Positions 47,561 through 59,040 of a stretch of DNA of 64,000 nucleotides are shown here, piece after piece. The translations under genes were made by a program, and so were the position numbers. Origin of the DNA: Euryodendron excelsum (lineage: Eukaryota; Streptophyta; Magnoliopsida; Ericales; Pentaphylacaceae); assembly GCA_033060915.1 (NCBI GenBank), contig CM065392.1, forward strand, positions 20,304,501-20,368,500, read 5' to 3'. The stretch's first letter is position 1. Each line of letters begins with the position of its first letter. A model generated the notes under the pieces. That model searched no databases. It was not told the origin of the DNA and saw nothing but the letters and a program-made list of their open reading frames with translations.

Positions 47561-47870
47561 CCGACTCCCACTGACCACGAAAATAAAAAGAACCATCAAT
47601 CCTTATGTTCTCAGCATGATTTTCAAATATCATAGGTTTTAACCTATTGGTCAGGGAGTTTGCCACCATCTCATCTGTATTAAACACTTAATGATGATGC
47701 CACAATTCTATACCTAAACATGTGACAACAAGATATTTTAATCCAAATATGTTAAGGCTCTCTAGAAACTCTCATGGTTGATAATAGAACACAGCTGCAT
47801 AGTTCTCATGCAATCTCATGATAGTTTTTGAGACCAAAACAATAACATGTATAATAACATCACTATATGC
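47561..47870 (-). pseudogene. copia RNase H C-terminus, decayed
   Basis: Minus-strand ENYAAVFYYQP (from CDN..AAVF), LKYLVV, then NTDEMVANSLTNRLKPMIFE and a final GQWESVLYI-like segment. These are the end motifs of a copia RNase H (usual form ...MIADPLTKGLPPKVF). Stops and frameshifts are frequent. Confidence 0.7.
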
Positions 47871-49599
47871 TACAAAACTTTTGCACAATAAAAAGGATTA
47901 CAGTATGTTTCACACTTTTTATAATTTTGCTCCTTCAACCATCATAAGATATAATTTGATGTACATTTCAAAAAATAGATGGACAATCAATAATGCACAA
48001 TTAATCACCTCAAGGTGATCATTTATATGTCCACAAGCATAATATATAATCCTTAATTTTATGTGAATAACACAGTACTAACTTTGTGGCTATTCACGAT
48101 TCAATAATAGGATTAACTTGAAATTTACTAAATCTAAATGATAGTACATGTAGCCTTTGCTTTGTATAAAATTCAACATACATTGAATTCACAAATACAG
48201 ATAAAAGACATGGCACATCTTCCATAAATGTACTTTCAATTTGATCGTAAGGCATTGAGATTCATATACATTGGTTTGTCCTAACAAACCAAATATCTTC
48301 TAATTGCACAAAAATTCATGAAAGAATAGCATGAATGGTATCATTAACTTGTAGGATGATGATAGAAACTATAAACATATTCCCACCCCTCCAGAAATCT
48401 ATCCATTGGTTTTCATTACTCTATAGAAAGTCAAAACTCTATGATCTCATAAAACTTTAGATACCCAAGCACAAAAACATGAATAAACATTCACATATAT
48501 TCATTGCTAGTGATTTCAACCTTTCATATTATAACATATGCAGATATTCTTTAAAGAAAACTGGTTTATAATATCCGTAGATCTTTAAAGCCATTTCATG
48601 GATACACAATTAAAACATGGATAGTCACTAGAGCCAATAGACCTTATTAGAGTCATAAACTATTAATTTCAATGTAATAACTTTAAAAAAAATCTCAAGA
48701 GACAATAAATAGGCATTTTATACATCATACAAGGCAAAAACAAATGTATCATTTTAAGTATCCACATAACTTCATACACCCACTATGCTTTTGACTATGT
48801 CACCTATATGAGCATGCAAATGGTGCATAGAATTACTATAAGTTTAAAAAAAAAGTTAACGTATAATTCTCAGGTATGTGGCCTAAGAAATTATCATAAA
48901 TGAACATTTCAATAGTCTTTAAGCACCCATTCCACCATATCCCATTTGCTTTATAATTATTTATAACAACAATAGTATGAAATATGTTTAACAATGTTCA
49001 TCAACTCTCACAAGTATATCAAAATCCTCCAAGTGCAATCAATGATATATAGCACCTGAACACAATGAGCAATTTTAAAATTCAAAATCTAATTACATGT
49101 GAATTAGATATTCCAAACGAATAAACTTTAAAATTTTATGTCTTATTCTAATGGAGTCCTTTACATTGTTACTTAACCTTGGGGTAAAGGTAAAATGTTA
49201 ATGGTCCTCCTTACTTTATCATAAAGTTACTCAAATATGACAATACAAGTTTTTGAAAAGTCCAACCCCTTTCGGTGGAAGAGACCTTCAGACTCATGCC
49301 ACTACTCAAAATTATCTTAAACTATCTACATAATTATCATCATTGGACAAATATAGCATACAAAGAATACAAGTAAGCAAAATCTCTCTAAAATAATTAA
49401 GTGGGAGGCTTATCGTCATTAACTTTCAAGAGACTTTTCAATACAACAAGATGACAATATATGATAATACGCTAATTATAATATGCATTAAATTGAAACA
49501 AGCATAAATTAAAACCAGAATCTAGTTGCACCATTACAATCTCCCATTTGGGCAGAGATGCAACATGCTATAGGATCGCCAACCATTGGGGTAATAATC
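47871..49599. other. AT-rich spacer, possibly decayed copia pol
   Basis: It should hold the upstream part of the copia element to its left, but I recognise no RT or integrase block. Nothing else was seen. Confidence 0.4.
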
Positions 49600-49945
49600 G
49601 AATCATTATTCCTTAACTTTTTCAAAAAAAAAAAATTAAGTTTTTTGAGCCATTTGGCTACTAAAACCCATAAACGGTCTTGGAAGTCTGTCAAACTTGA
49701 CACATAGTAAGGTCTACACACAAGTGGTTCGTGAAAACAAACAACATGGTCGCGGGACTCCCGGGGTAAGAGTTGTGACATTTTTTCTCTGTTATTTCTT
49801 AACTTTTTGGGCAAAAAATTAGTTTTTCAAGCTATTTAGGTCTTAAAACCCTCAAACGGCCTTGAAAATCCATCAAACTTGACACATAGCAAAGCCTAGT
49901 TATGAGTGACATGTGGGAACAAACAGCACGGTACGAACTCATTGA
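49600..49945 (+). repeat. Imperfect tandem duplication, about 170-190 bp
   Basis: ttccttaactttttcaaaaa...catcaaacttgacacatag is repeated from about 49,795. The shared phrases are ttaactttttgg/ca, aaacggtcttgg/aaacggccttga, and caaacttgacacatag.aa. Function unknown. Confidence 0.7.
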
Positions 49946-50099
49946 TAGAAGTTGATGGAGAATTATTGGGTCCAAATTTCTACAAAATTTTTATTTAAAA
50001 TACTCAAAAATCTAACGCTCTCTTAAAAAAGTCTCGCCAAGATATTAAAACTGTTAGAGAATTTGTCGGTAAACATGTAACTTGGCAATCTCGTAATGT

Positions 50100-50867
50100 A
50101 AATTGTATTTTTTATTCAATAAGCACATATATATTTATATGCATATTTATTAATTATCTTTGTTGTGTTCACTATTATATCTAATATATATATGTTTTTT
50201 TTTCTTTTCAGGTTATTCCCAAAGCATAGGTTGATGGTGTTTCTAAATCGGCTTATTTTACGATAGACTAAAAACTCTCTTTTGCTGTATGAATTCTGAA
50301 TTTGTGTCGTTATTTTGCGAGACACTATGTTATTTGTTTTCATTGTATGGATTTTGATGGGAGACAATCTTTCTTTGGATAAATGTTTAAAAGATATGTT
50401 AATTAATTTTATTAAACATTTTTGTAAGTATTTAGATTTAAATAAATACGTGAATTTTGTTATTTGAATCATGTTAAACAATTTTTTATTAGCGATGGCA
50501 AGATCACCATTGTTAAAAGTGAGAAAACTGTCGGTAAAAGGATGCATTTATTGCGTCCGCTTTTTGCGACGGTTACCTTGTCGTCACTAAGTATTAGCGA
50601 CAGTGTTTACCATCGCAAAAACACTTTAGCAATGGCAAGGTAGTGGTCGCAAAGAAATGTACCTTGACGAAGTGTATTTGTGATGGTTTTCTTGCCGTCG
50701 CTAAAAGCCCCGTGCCGTGGCTTAGCCGTCGGAAAAAAATATTTGCGACACCCGTAGTTTCGTCGCAGAAAATGCCATCGAAACCCCATTGCTAATACTC
50801 ATTTGCGACTGTAAATGGGCTTTTTGCAATGGTTTTATGCCGTGGCAATACTTTATTTCCTCGTAGT
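50100..50867 (+). mobile_element. CACTA-type transposon, right end
   Basis: The last bases ...CCTCGTAGTG at 50,858-50,867 are the inverse of CACTACGAGG, the CACTA terminal motif. The preceding 350 bp are packed with subterminal repeats (gcgac, gtcgc and cgtcgctaa in both orientations). A ttttcaggttattc splice-acceptor-like phrase at 50,206 is shared with the second element (56,613). No left end was found, so this copy is truncated or the left end is unrecognised. Confidence 0.65.
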
Positions 50868-51212
50868 GCTATAACCCCTTGTGGTGACATTCTCATCGAC
50901 CATGTTTTCAAAAACAACTTAGGACCCAAAAAAATTGTGTTTTCAATTTTTTACAATTTTTTTTTTAAAATGTTCATATTTTAAATAACAAACTACATCA
51001 AATAAGTTACCAAATATGTTTTATTTTTATTTTTACTAAAATTTTGATAACAAAAACAGATTGCAAAAAATAAAAAAACAAAAACGTCAACAAACATGCA
51101 AAACTCTTAAGTTCTTAGTACAACACTTACCAGGCATGCTGGTAATTTTTCATTACTGGGACTTAATTGTCCGAGCTTAACAGAAACAGCGCACAGCATT
51201 GGAAACCAAGGC

Positions 51213-52514
51213 TTAAGAAAACGCAGCCAATTTGGGCTTGGGAGGATTAATCAAACAAATGTCAAGCAGGTCATTGACTGATGTGTAATTGTCGGCTGGA
51301 TAGAGCTTGGAGGCCTCCAGGTCTTCCTCTGTCAGTTCGAAGCTCGTCTGAGCTCCTTCAACGAATATGTTGTGGAGTATTGCCACCGGTATGTTGTCTG
51401 GGTATGGTAAGCCTGAAAATAAAAGTGACTATATCTTCTGTAGAGTGACTATAATTTTTTTTTATTTTTTTTGGGAGCTGTTGAATTCAAAACGTATTTT
51501 TTTTTATTATAGATCAATAATAGGTGTGTGTTTAACAATCTCTTAGTTTTTTTTTTTCTTTACCAAAATAATAAATTAAGCATTGACTTTGAATTCCTTG
51601 GTAATATCCTCATTCTAAAAATTAAGATCAATTTCTTTATTTAAAAATTTCCACTGGATGTTGATAAATATTTAATAATACTACATTTCATACGTATATA
51701 TGTATATATGTTAAAGCAATATTATTCTTACTTTTTGAGAGTTTGATGAGTTCTTCGTCAGGAACGTGAATCCTCTTAAAAGTTCGTCCAGTTTTCTTCT
51801 CCCAAGAAGAAACCAAATCCAACTGGGAGACAATGTTCCCAGGGGGCCTACAGATAATCACGCGATTGGCCGCCCTTTCATCTGTGGCCGCTTTCACAGT
51901 GTACGCCGCCACATCCTCCTCATAATTTAATGCAGCTGCACACCACAACCCAAACGTATAATCTTACACCAAGATGCTTTAGTACATCTTTATAAAGCAA
52001 CACCCAAAGTCAAACAATTCGTTTTCATAGTACGCTTTTGTGCGGAATCTTACTCTAAGATATTGTAATAGTTATAATTTTATAATTAAATTACATTTTG
52101 ATAGATTTTTTTTCAATTGATAGGTCTGAAACTGAGCTAAATCATTCTGTATATATTTTTTACAGTTATATATAGTGGTTGACGCAGATTAGGTTAGGTC
52201 TTGCAGGCAGCACCGCTCTAAACTCTCAATTGTTGTACTACTCTCTGTTTTTTCTTAGTTATTCACCTTAAAATATAGTGTATTACTCCACCTAAAATTA
52301 AAAATTTTTACCGTAACCTATACAAAATTCAAAAAAAATTTTCTCTTGCCCCTCTCAACAAAAATTCTAAGTACGCTACTGATTTTATAGATCATTATCC
52401 ATTGCACGTACAGGTCAATTTTCCTTGAGTTGTCCAAGATTCTGAAATATCAATATTGTGTCTTTTTGTTATTTTTTTTTCCTTTTCCCCTCGATTTTTG
52501 TCATTTATATGACT

Positions 52515-52570
<56 letters not shown>

Positions 52571-53476
52571 TAGCTATGAGATGAGTGATACATAGCCGGT
52601 AGACGTGATCAGCTGATAAAGGGTTTTTGTGGTGCTGAAACGAAGACAATAACTTACCCTTGGCTTCACCACTCCCATAGATGGTAACTTCATCACGCTT
52701 TTCATGCGGATGGAGCAAGAAATTAACAAAATAGCCCGCAAATGAATTTGCAGACACATATGTGTATGATAACCCAGCAGCCTCTGTTGCCCTTCTGATC
52801 TTCTGCTTGTTATCAAGGAGAGCTTGGAAAGGTGGCAGTCCTCTAACCCTATCAACTTCGTTCCCGAATTCTGAGGGCACAAACCTCTGGTAGATATATA
52901 TATATATATATTTGCAGAAATATGAGGGAAAATAATTGTGTGTATACATAGCTCAGAAGAAATATACAGGCAGATTATACATAATAAGTTTGTCTAAAAG
53001 GCCTCATAACCAGAGATAATCAGTCACCTTTATATTGCCAGCCTCTTGCATGGCTCTTATTATTTTGAGTTGGTCAAGATGTTGAGGCACTGCCAGTGTA
53101 GAGATCACAACATCAACCTGTCGAAGCACCGAAACAAGCTTCTTGTGATCATCCAATTCTCCCTGCCGCATATAAAAATAATGAGTAGTATTACTATATA
53201 TAGTACTAGTTGCGCTAATATATATGCTCTCTCTCTCTCTCACCCCACACATACACACAACATATATTGGAAGAAGAAATGTAGTACTTGGAAAATAGTG
53301 ACTCCCATGGCTATGACTTTCTTGTGCAGCTGTAACTTGGAATGGTCAGAAATGGGTTTGATTGGGCGGATATAAGCATAAGTTGGATGGCCCATCGAAA
53401 CGCTTGCCCTCAACATGTATTGACCAAGATAACCAGTTCCTCCAAATATGAGTATCTTGCTCTTTCCAGTTGGCAT
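51213..53476 (-). CDS. Eugenol/isoeugenol synthase-like NADPH reductase, five exons, intact
   Basis: PIP/NmrA-type reductase of 318 aa, the family's usual length. Exons on minus: 53,476-53,288, 53,162-53,028, 52,886-52,658, 51,935-51,732, 51,412-51,213. All introns are GT-AG and the phases (0, 0, 1, 1) join without a break. NADPH loop GGTGYLGQ lies at residues 12-19. FVPSEFGNE is at 110-118. [15 protein letters not shown] places the family's catalytic Lys at about 135. [13 protein letters not shown] is at 141-153, and [20 protein letters not shown] is the block just after exon 4 starts. Enzymes of this group reduce coniferyl esters to eugenol or isoeugenol; close relatives reduce phenylcoumarans, pinoresinol or isoflavones. 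The [10 protein letters not shown] and [10 protein letters not shown] segments are closest to eugenol synthases, but the substrate is inference. No transit peptide, so likely cytosolic. A TATA box lies 90 bp upstream. Confidence 0.93.
52517..52565 (+). repeat. (TC)n microsatellite in intron 3
   Basis: 49 bp of pure TC inside the third intron of the reductase gene. Frames across it are artefacts. Confidence 0.97.
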
Positions 53477-53561
53477 GGCTCCTCCGTATTTGATCGTCTT
53501 CGTCCTCCTTCCTTCAATAATTAGGTATGATGAGATGTTTGTTCAACTTCGGAGGGATGCC

Positions 53562-53569
53562 CTTTTATA
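53562..53569 (-). promoter_or_regulatory. TATA box of the reductase gene
   Basis: TATAAAAG on minus in the context CCCTATAAAAGGGC, about 87 bp upstream of the ATG at 53,476. Confidence 0.75.
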
Positions 53570-53883
53570 GGGAAAAATCGTGTTGACTGGAAGTCTATCA
53601 ATCAAACATAATATAAAGAAAAATATTGTACCTAACCTCATTTCTCAATTTATGGTCTCCGTTAAACACAAGTGAATGAGTCACATACGAATCTATTAAT
53701 GTGGATCCTATATCCTAGTATCTAAATGTGAAAAAAAAGATTGAGAAATAGAATTACCTATAACATTATTCACAAGAAAATGTTGCTCTTAGCAAACTGG
53801 GAATTGTTGTTTGTGAAACGTCAATTGGAGAGGGTGAGTTTGCGGAGGTAACGAGCTTTTCCAAATGAATTAAGTTCTTAGTA

Positions 53884-54846
53884 CAAAAACAGATTGCCAA
53901 AAAATAAAAACGTTACCTAACATGCAAAACTCTAAAGTTCTTAGTACAACACTTACCAGGCATGCTGGTAATTTTTCATTACTGGGACTTAATTGTCCAA
54001 GCTTAATAGAAACAGCGCGCAGCATTGGAAACCAAGGTTCAAGAAGACGCAGCCAATTTGGGCTTGGGAGGATTAATCAAACAAATGTCAAGCCGGTCAT
54101 TGACTGATGTGTAATTGTAGGCTGGATAGAGATTGGAGGCCTCCAGGTCTTCCTCTGTCAGTTCGAATCTCGTCTGAGCTCCTTCAACGAATATGTTGCG
54201 AAGTATTGCCACTGGTATGTTGTCTGGGTATGGTAATCCTGCAAATAAAAGTTGAAAAAACAAAAAGTTTTCATGCTAACTATATCTTCTGTACAGTGAC
54301 TATAATTTTTTTTATTTTTTTTGGGAGCTGTTTAATAAAAAACGTATTTTTATTATTATAGATCAACAATAGGTGTGTGTTTAACAATCTCTTAACTTTT
54401 TTTTTCTTTACCAAAACAGTAAATTAATCATTGACTTTGAATTCCTTGGTCATACCCTCATTCTAAAAATTAAGATCGATTTCTTTATTTAAAAATTTCC
54501 ACTGGATGTTGGTAAATATTTAATAATACTACATTTCATACATATATATATGTATATATGTTAAAGCAATATTGTTCTTACTTTATTGAGAGTTTGATGA
54601 GTTCTTCCTCAGAAACGTAAATCCTCTTAAAAGTTCGTCCAGTTTTCTTCTCCCAAGAAGAAACCAAATCCAACTGGGAGACAATGTTCCCTTGGGGCCT
54701 ATAGATAATCACGTGATTGGCCGCCCTTTCATCTGTGACCGCTTTCACAGTGTACGCTGCCACATCTTCCTTATAATTTAATGCAGCTGCGCACCACAAC
54801 CCAAACATATAATCTTACACCAAGATGCTTTAGTACATCTTTATAG
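53884..54846 (-). pseudogene. Partial duplicate of reductase exons 4-5
   Basis: A tandem copy of 51,052-51,994, lying just upstream of the intact gene on the same strand. It contains exon 4 (54,791 leftward to about 54,587), intron 4 and exon 5 (54,252-54,053, with a GT/AG-compatible acceptor). Exon 4 has AATAAA before the donor where the intact gene has AAAAA, one base longer. Splicing would therefore shift the frame into exon 5. Exons 1-3 are absent: homology ends at 54,846, in the intron before exon 4. Amino-acid changes include Glu to Lys in the NYEED block. Confidence 0.9.
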
Positions 54847-55102
54847 TAGCTATACAAACAGCTGTTATTTGAAATGAATGACCAAGTCCTGTGGGCACAC
54901 GCATCACGTTTTTCACCTAAAGGTGCAACCTGTGTGCACTGTTTTTATCTAAAGCAACCTTTTCATTCCTTGCACATTTATGTGATTTTTTCAGAGTACC
55001 CTAGCAACTGTTGGTTACAGATGCATGTGCAACTCGTTTCCTAGATATTCATATACTATTTACTTTAACCAACTATTTATTTGAGTTCATGTAATGTTAC
55101 CT
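54847..55102. other. Spacer
   Basis: No features recognised. Confidence 0.5.
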
Positions 55103-55292
55103 TTCACACACCAATTATATGAAATGCTAACCATAGCTACGTGTGACCATCAGTCACCGACTAATGGCATCTAATTCAGTTGAGGCCCACTAGCTGAGCG
55201 TGCGCCCCAGCTAAGTTGGTAGCCATCAGTTGGTGATTGACGGTCACACGCAGCTATGGCTAGCATTTCACTTATATGATTGGTTGTGTGAG
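55103..55292. mobile_element. Hairpin MITE, about 190 bp
   Basis: The two halves are inverted copies. Left cacacaccaattatat...gaaatgctaaccatagct pairs with right agctatggctagcatttc...atatgattggttgtgtg. Arms are roughly 70 bp, reaching the (c/a)gt(c/g)accg segment. A third partial arm (gtcggtgactgat...gactatggctagcctttc) follows to 55,355. No coding capacity. Family not identified. Confidence 0.8.
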
Positions 55293-55414
55293 TTCCAGCT
55301 GAGTTGGCAACTATCAGTCGGTGACTGATCATACATGACTATGGCTAGCCTTTCCCATGATATAAACTTTATGCAATACATTGCATGAATGATGATTAGC
55401 CATAAAAAGGTGTC

Positions 55415-55752
55415 ACTGAAAAAAATTGGCCATTTGCCACAAAACTCTATTGCAACAGCGCTACTGCCATCACTGACACCACTATTGGCAAGGGCAATAG
55501 CCCCGTCACAAAAGACTTTGACTTGGCAGCGGATTTTTGCGACAGCAGCCATGTTTTCGTGACAGCAGCCGTAAACCGTCACAAAATACTACAAAAAAAA
55601 TATGATGTCATTTTGATGTTCCAAAGGTGCAGCGCCCCTTTTTTGCGTCGATTTATTCTGAAAGTAAACTTGCTGTCACAACTAGTCCCCCTATTGTGAC
55701 AGCATAGAAGCTGTCACAAATGATTTTAGCTAAGCAACTCACCAAACTTTAT

Positions 55753-55811
<59 letters not shown>

Positions 55812-57300
55812 AATTTTTTTATTGGGTTATGCTTATTAAGGCGTTGCTGGGTTGGTTATTGGATTCTAGGAGTTGCTTTCTGTGCTAGGTATGCTTATTC
55901 TGTGAATTTTTTCTTCTTTTATTGTTTAATTTGTTTCCTTTTGTTTTGCTTGCATACATCTCTTGATATCAAATTGCTGCAAAAAAAAAAAAATTAATGC
56001 AGAACTCATTTAAGGACACTAAAATTGGTTGTAGTTGTTTGGGTTGGCAGATATCATTGGTTGCCATCAAGATTATTTGGATTTTTAGGGATTGCATGAA
56101 TTTATATGAGAACTGAAAACCTAGCCCATTAAGTTTATTCAGAATGAGACTGAAATTTCGTCCTTGTCTTGGGATTATGTATTTCTAAGAATGTACAGGT
56201 AATTCTTGCCTTCCTTCAAGAATACTTCAAGCTTAGGTATGATGCTTTCTTCCTAGTGCACTATAGTGAGATAAACTATTAGTAAGTGTTATAGAGTTTT
56301 CATATTTAACTTTTCTAATTCAGCCAAGTATTGCATTTAATCAAAATAGAGCTACTTTCATGTATGCTTGGATGATCTTGGAGAAGCCAAATCTAGAGAC
56401 TTAAATGGGTTTCTACAAGGAGACTAGGCAAATGTCTTTTTTGTTTTGCTATTCTTAAGTAAATAATTAAGAACTTTGTAGTTGGGCATATGGCTTGGCA
56501 TTTTTCTAATGTAAATATTTAAAACTTGTTTTATGGGTTCATGTAATTACATACATATATATGAAGTTTCATATTGTTAATTATTTCTAAAATAATATTT
56601 TTTTTTACTTTTTTCAGGTTATTCATAGAGAGTAGGTCGATGGATCGATTTCGGACCGGTCTGCTGAGATGGACTCGGTGTATTTGTTTTTTGGTTGTAT
56701 AGATAGTTGGGGAGGGCATATTTGATGAGTTGTGTATTTTTCTTTTGTAATATGGAGGACATATGTGATGAGTTGCTTAATTTGCTTTTGTAATATGGAT
56801 ATGTTTGGAAGAACATACTCAATTTGTTTTTGAATATGTGATTTACATATTTTTTTATTTTATAAAATAACTTGGTTGAGGATATCTTATTATAAATATT
56901 TGCATTTGAATGAACTTCAAATTTGGATTATTAATTTTTGGGATAAACGTAAATATTTTTGGGTGAAAGAGAGAATATAACAATTATTTTTAAGAAAATT
57001 AATGAGTGTTTGGATACTATTTGTAAGGTTCTCATGTTATTGCGATAGTTTCTTTTCATCGCCAAAAACAACTTTCAGAGACGGTAAGGTTTTTGTGGTC
57101 AAAGATTTAATGTTGATATATTTTTAGCGGCGGGAGCTTTATTGTCCCTAAAGCCCAATTGGCGTCGCTAAAGCAATTAGCGACCCGACCTTTGGCGGCA
57201 CTTGCTTGCCGTTGCTATACCATCATCATTGCCTTTTAACGATGGTTGATAGACGTTTAGCAACTGTTTTTGGCCGTCACAAAAGCCCTGTTGTTTTGTA
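55415..57300 (+). mobile_element. Non-autonomous CACTA-like element
   Basis: Left end CACTGAAAAAAATTGG at 55,415. About 330 bp of subterminal repeats follow (gtcacaaa, gacagcag, gcgaca in both orientations). The right side at 57,030-57,300 is similarly dense in gccgtcac/gtcgctaa and ends ...gttgttttgta with the expected GTG lost. The middle contains a ttttcaggttattcatagag phrase at 56,613 like that in the CACTA end at 50,206. No transposase was found. The right boundary is uncertain. Confidence 0.5.
55755..55810 (+). repeat. (CT)28 microsatellite
   Basis: 56 bp of pure CT inside the CACTA-like element. Confidence 0.98.
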
Positions 57301-57917
57301 AAAGAGAAATTGACCGACCACTGGGTCACCCGTATTAAAAATTAATGCATTTGTCTAGAAGTTTCATAACTTGTCAGGACGATGGATTTGTAAATATATT
57401 CTATTAAAATATCAAGAGCAATGCTAGCAACAGTCACCATTCATAATCATTTTTTGGTCCATGACGTTCGACCATCAGTTTTATAAAGGTTACACGTGTA
57501 GTCCACTTAGATGAAGGAAACCTAACCTTAGAAGTTCTGGATGCCAAGTATAGCCAAACGAGCTTCTGAAGAAAAAAATTGACTTAACTATTAAAAAATA
57601 GGCAGCCTACCCTAATCTCTATCCTCACTTCTCACTTCCGAATCAGTCTCAGTCTCTGTATCTCAAAGCACAAGGTCTCCAACACAACCGCCAGTCCTCA
57701 ACAATCGTGTTAGTGAACAATAAACTTCGTTCTTCAACTTGCTCAACCAGTTCACCGCAACAATAGCCACAATCACCTCCGACAAAGACAACATAGCACT
57801 GACGAGTCAACAAAAAACGCTCATGTTGCGTAAGTCGGTGTCATTGACAGATCTGTAACTACAAGGCTTTGAAGCAATTCAACTACGGAATCTTCAAACT
57901 AAAAATAAACAATAAAG
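57301..57917. other. Spacer, nothing recognised
   Basis: 57,600-57,850 is somewhat C-rich and transcript-leader-like, but no frame or splice pattern supports a gene. Confidence 0.4.
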
Positions 57918-59040
57918 TGTTGACCCCATATGTTGATTTTGTTGGTAACAAAATCATGTATTTTGTTTACTAATTCATTTACTTAGTGTGCAGAAATTGT
58001 CTATTACGATTAATCATACTTTGCTAGATGATTATGGATAATTCAAAAAGATTATGTTCAGAAGATTAATACATGGATAAGCTTGATGAGTTGATTGTTT
58101 AAGATAACTTACAGGAAGATTACGTAGGTATTAAATGAAAGGATGCAAGCTTTGGAAGTCTATCATAGAGATTTAAAGAAGTACATTCAAGACTTGAAAG
58201 CCTTAAGCAATCAATTAGAAGAAGCCGTGAAGAATCTGAAGTCTTATAACCAAAATTGAAGAAGGTTGATAGTTCATGAAAAAAGCGTTGACACCCAAGA
58301 TTTTGATGTTAACACCTTAGAGTAGATTGCAAGTAATCAACCAAGCTAAAGGTAAAGGTGTAAACACCTAGTTCAGGTGCTGACATCGTAACTCAAGAGT
58401 TTCAAGATTTATTTGAAGAGTGTCGACACCCAATTTAGGCATTAACACCTATAAAAGAAGAATTGATCATACATGACAGAAATGTCGACACTCAATTTAA
58501 GTGCCGACATCTGATTGACTTACTTTAAGAGTGTCGACACCCAATTTTCAAGTGCCTATGCATTTGGACAGTGAATAAAGTCTGGAATATAGCCAAAGGA
58601 AGTGTTGAAACCAGTTCAAGCCTAAAGTCACATAAAGAATAAATAAGTGTTGGCACCAGGATTCATAGGGTCAACACCTTGAGGCAATGCAAAAAGTCAA
58701 TCCTGAGAAGAACAAAATGTCAACACCTGGTCGCCAATGGTCGAATTTTTTAATGGAATTGAAGGAGAGCTCTAAATACAAGATCTCCAACTCCTTTACG
58801 AGTATCAAAGGAAAGAGATTAAATGTTGAAAGTGAAGATTCAATTGCCATATTCCTTACTATGTTTTCATCTCATTTGGAGAGTTATTTGAGCTATAATT
58901 TTTGTATTCACACTATAAAGAGTGTACCCTTTGTATTAGACCTCTTTATTACATTTGGGAAGGTTGTAAACCTTATGAGTTTGAGTGTAGCTTGGAAAAA
59001 CATAATTCACCTCCAAAGGTGTTCCTGCAAGAGCACGGTG
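57918..59040 (+). repeat. SIRE-type LTR, divergent family, probably truncated
   Basis: Begins TGTTGACCCCATATGTTGATTTTG at 57,918. It goes through ttcatttacttagtgtgcag, as the solo LTR at 23,801 does near 23,893 (ctacttagtgtgcag). A run of GTGTCGACACCCA-type repeats lies at 58,300-58,720. Near 58,980 it contains gagtttgagtgtagcttgg, an end-of-LTR block. The ccctcttgggttgcc ending is missing. Confidence 0.65.
58380..58720 (+). repeat. GTGTCGACAC repeat cluster
   Basis: TGTCGACAC(C/T)CAATTT occurs near 58,421, 58,482 and 58,527, alternating with aagtgccgacat or gggtcaacacc half-copies. Spacing is about 45-60 bp. Confidence 0.75.

Noticed and set aside
57600..57910. Possible first exon or leader of a gene
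   Set aside because: Composition is suggestive, but no frame, donor site or downstream exon was found before the LTR at 57,918.
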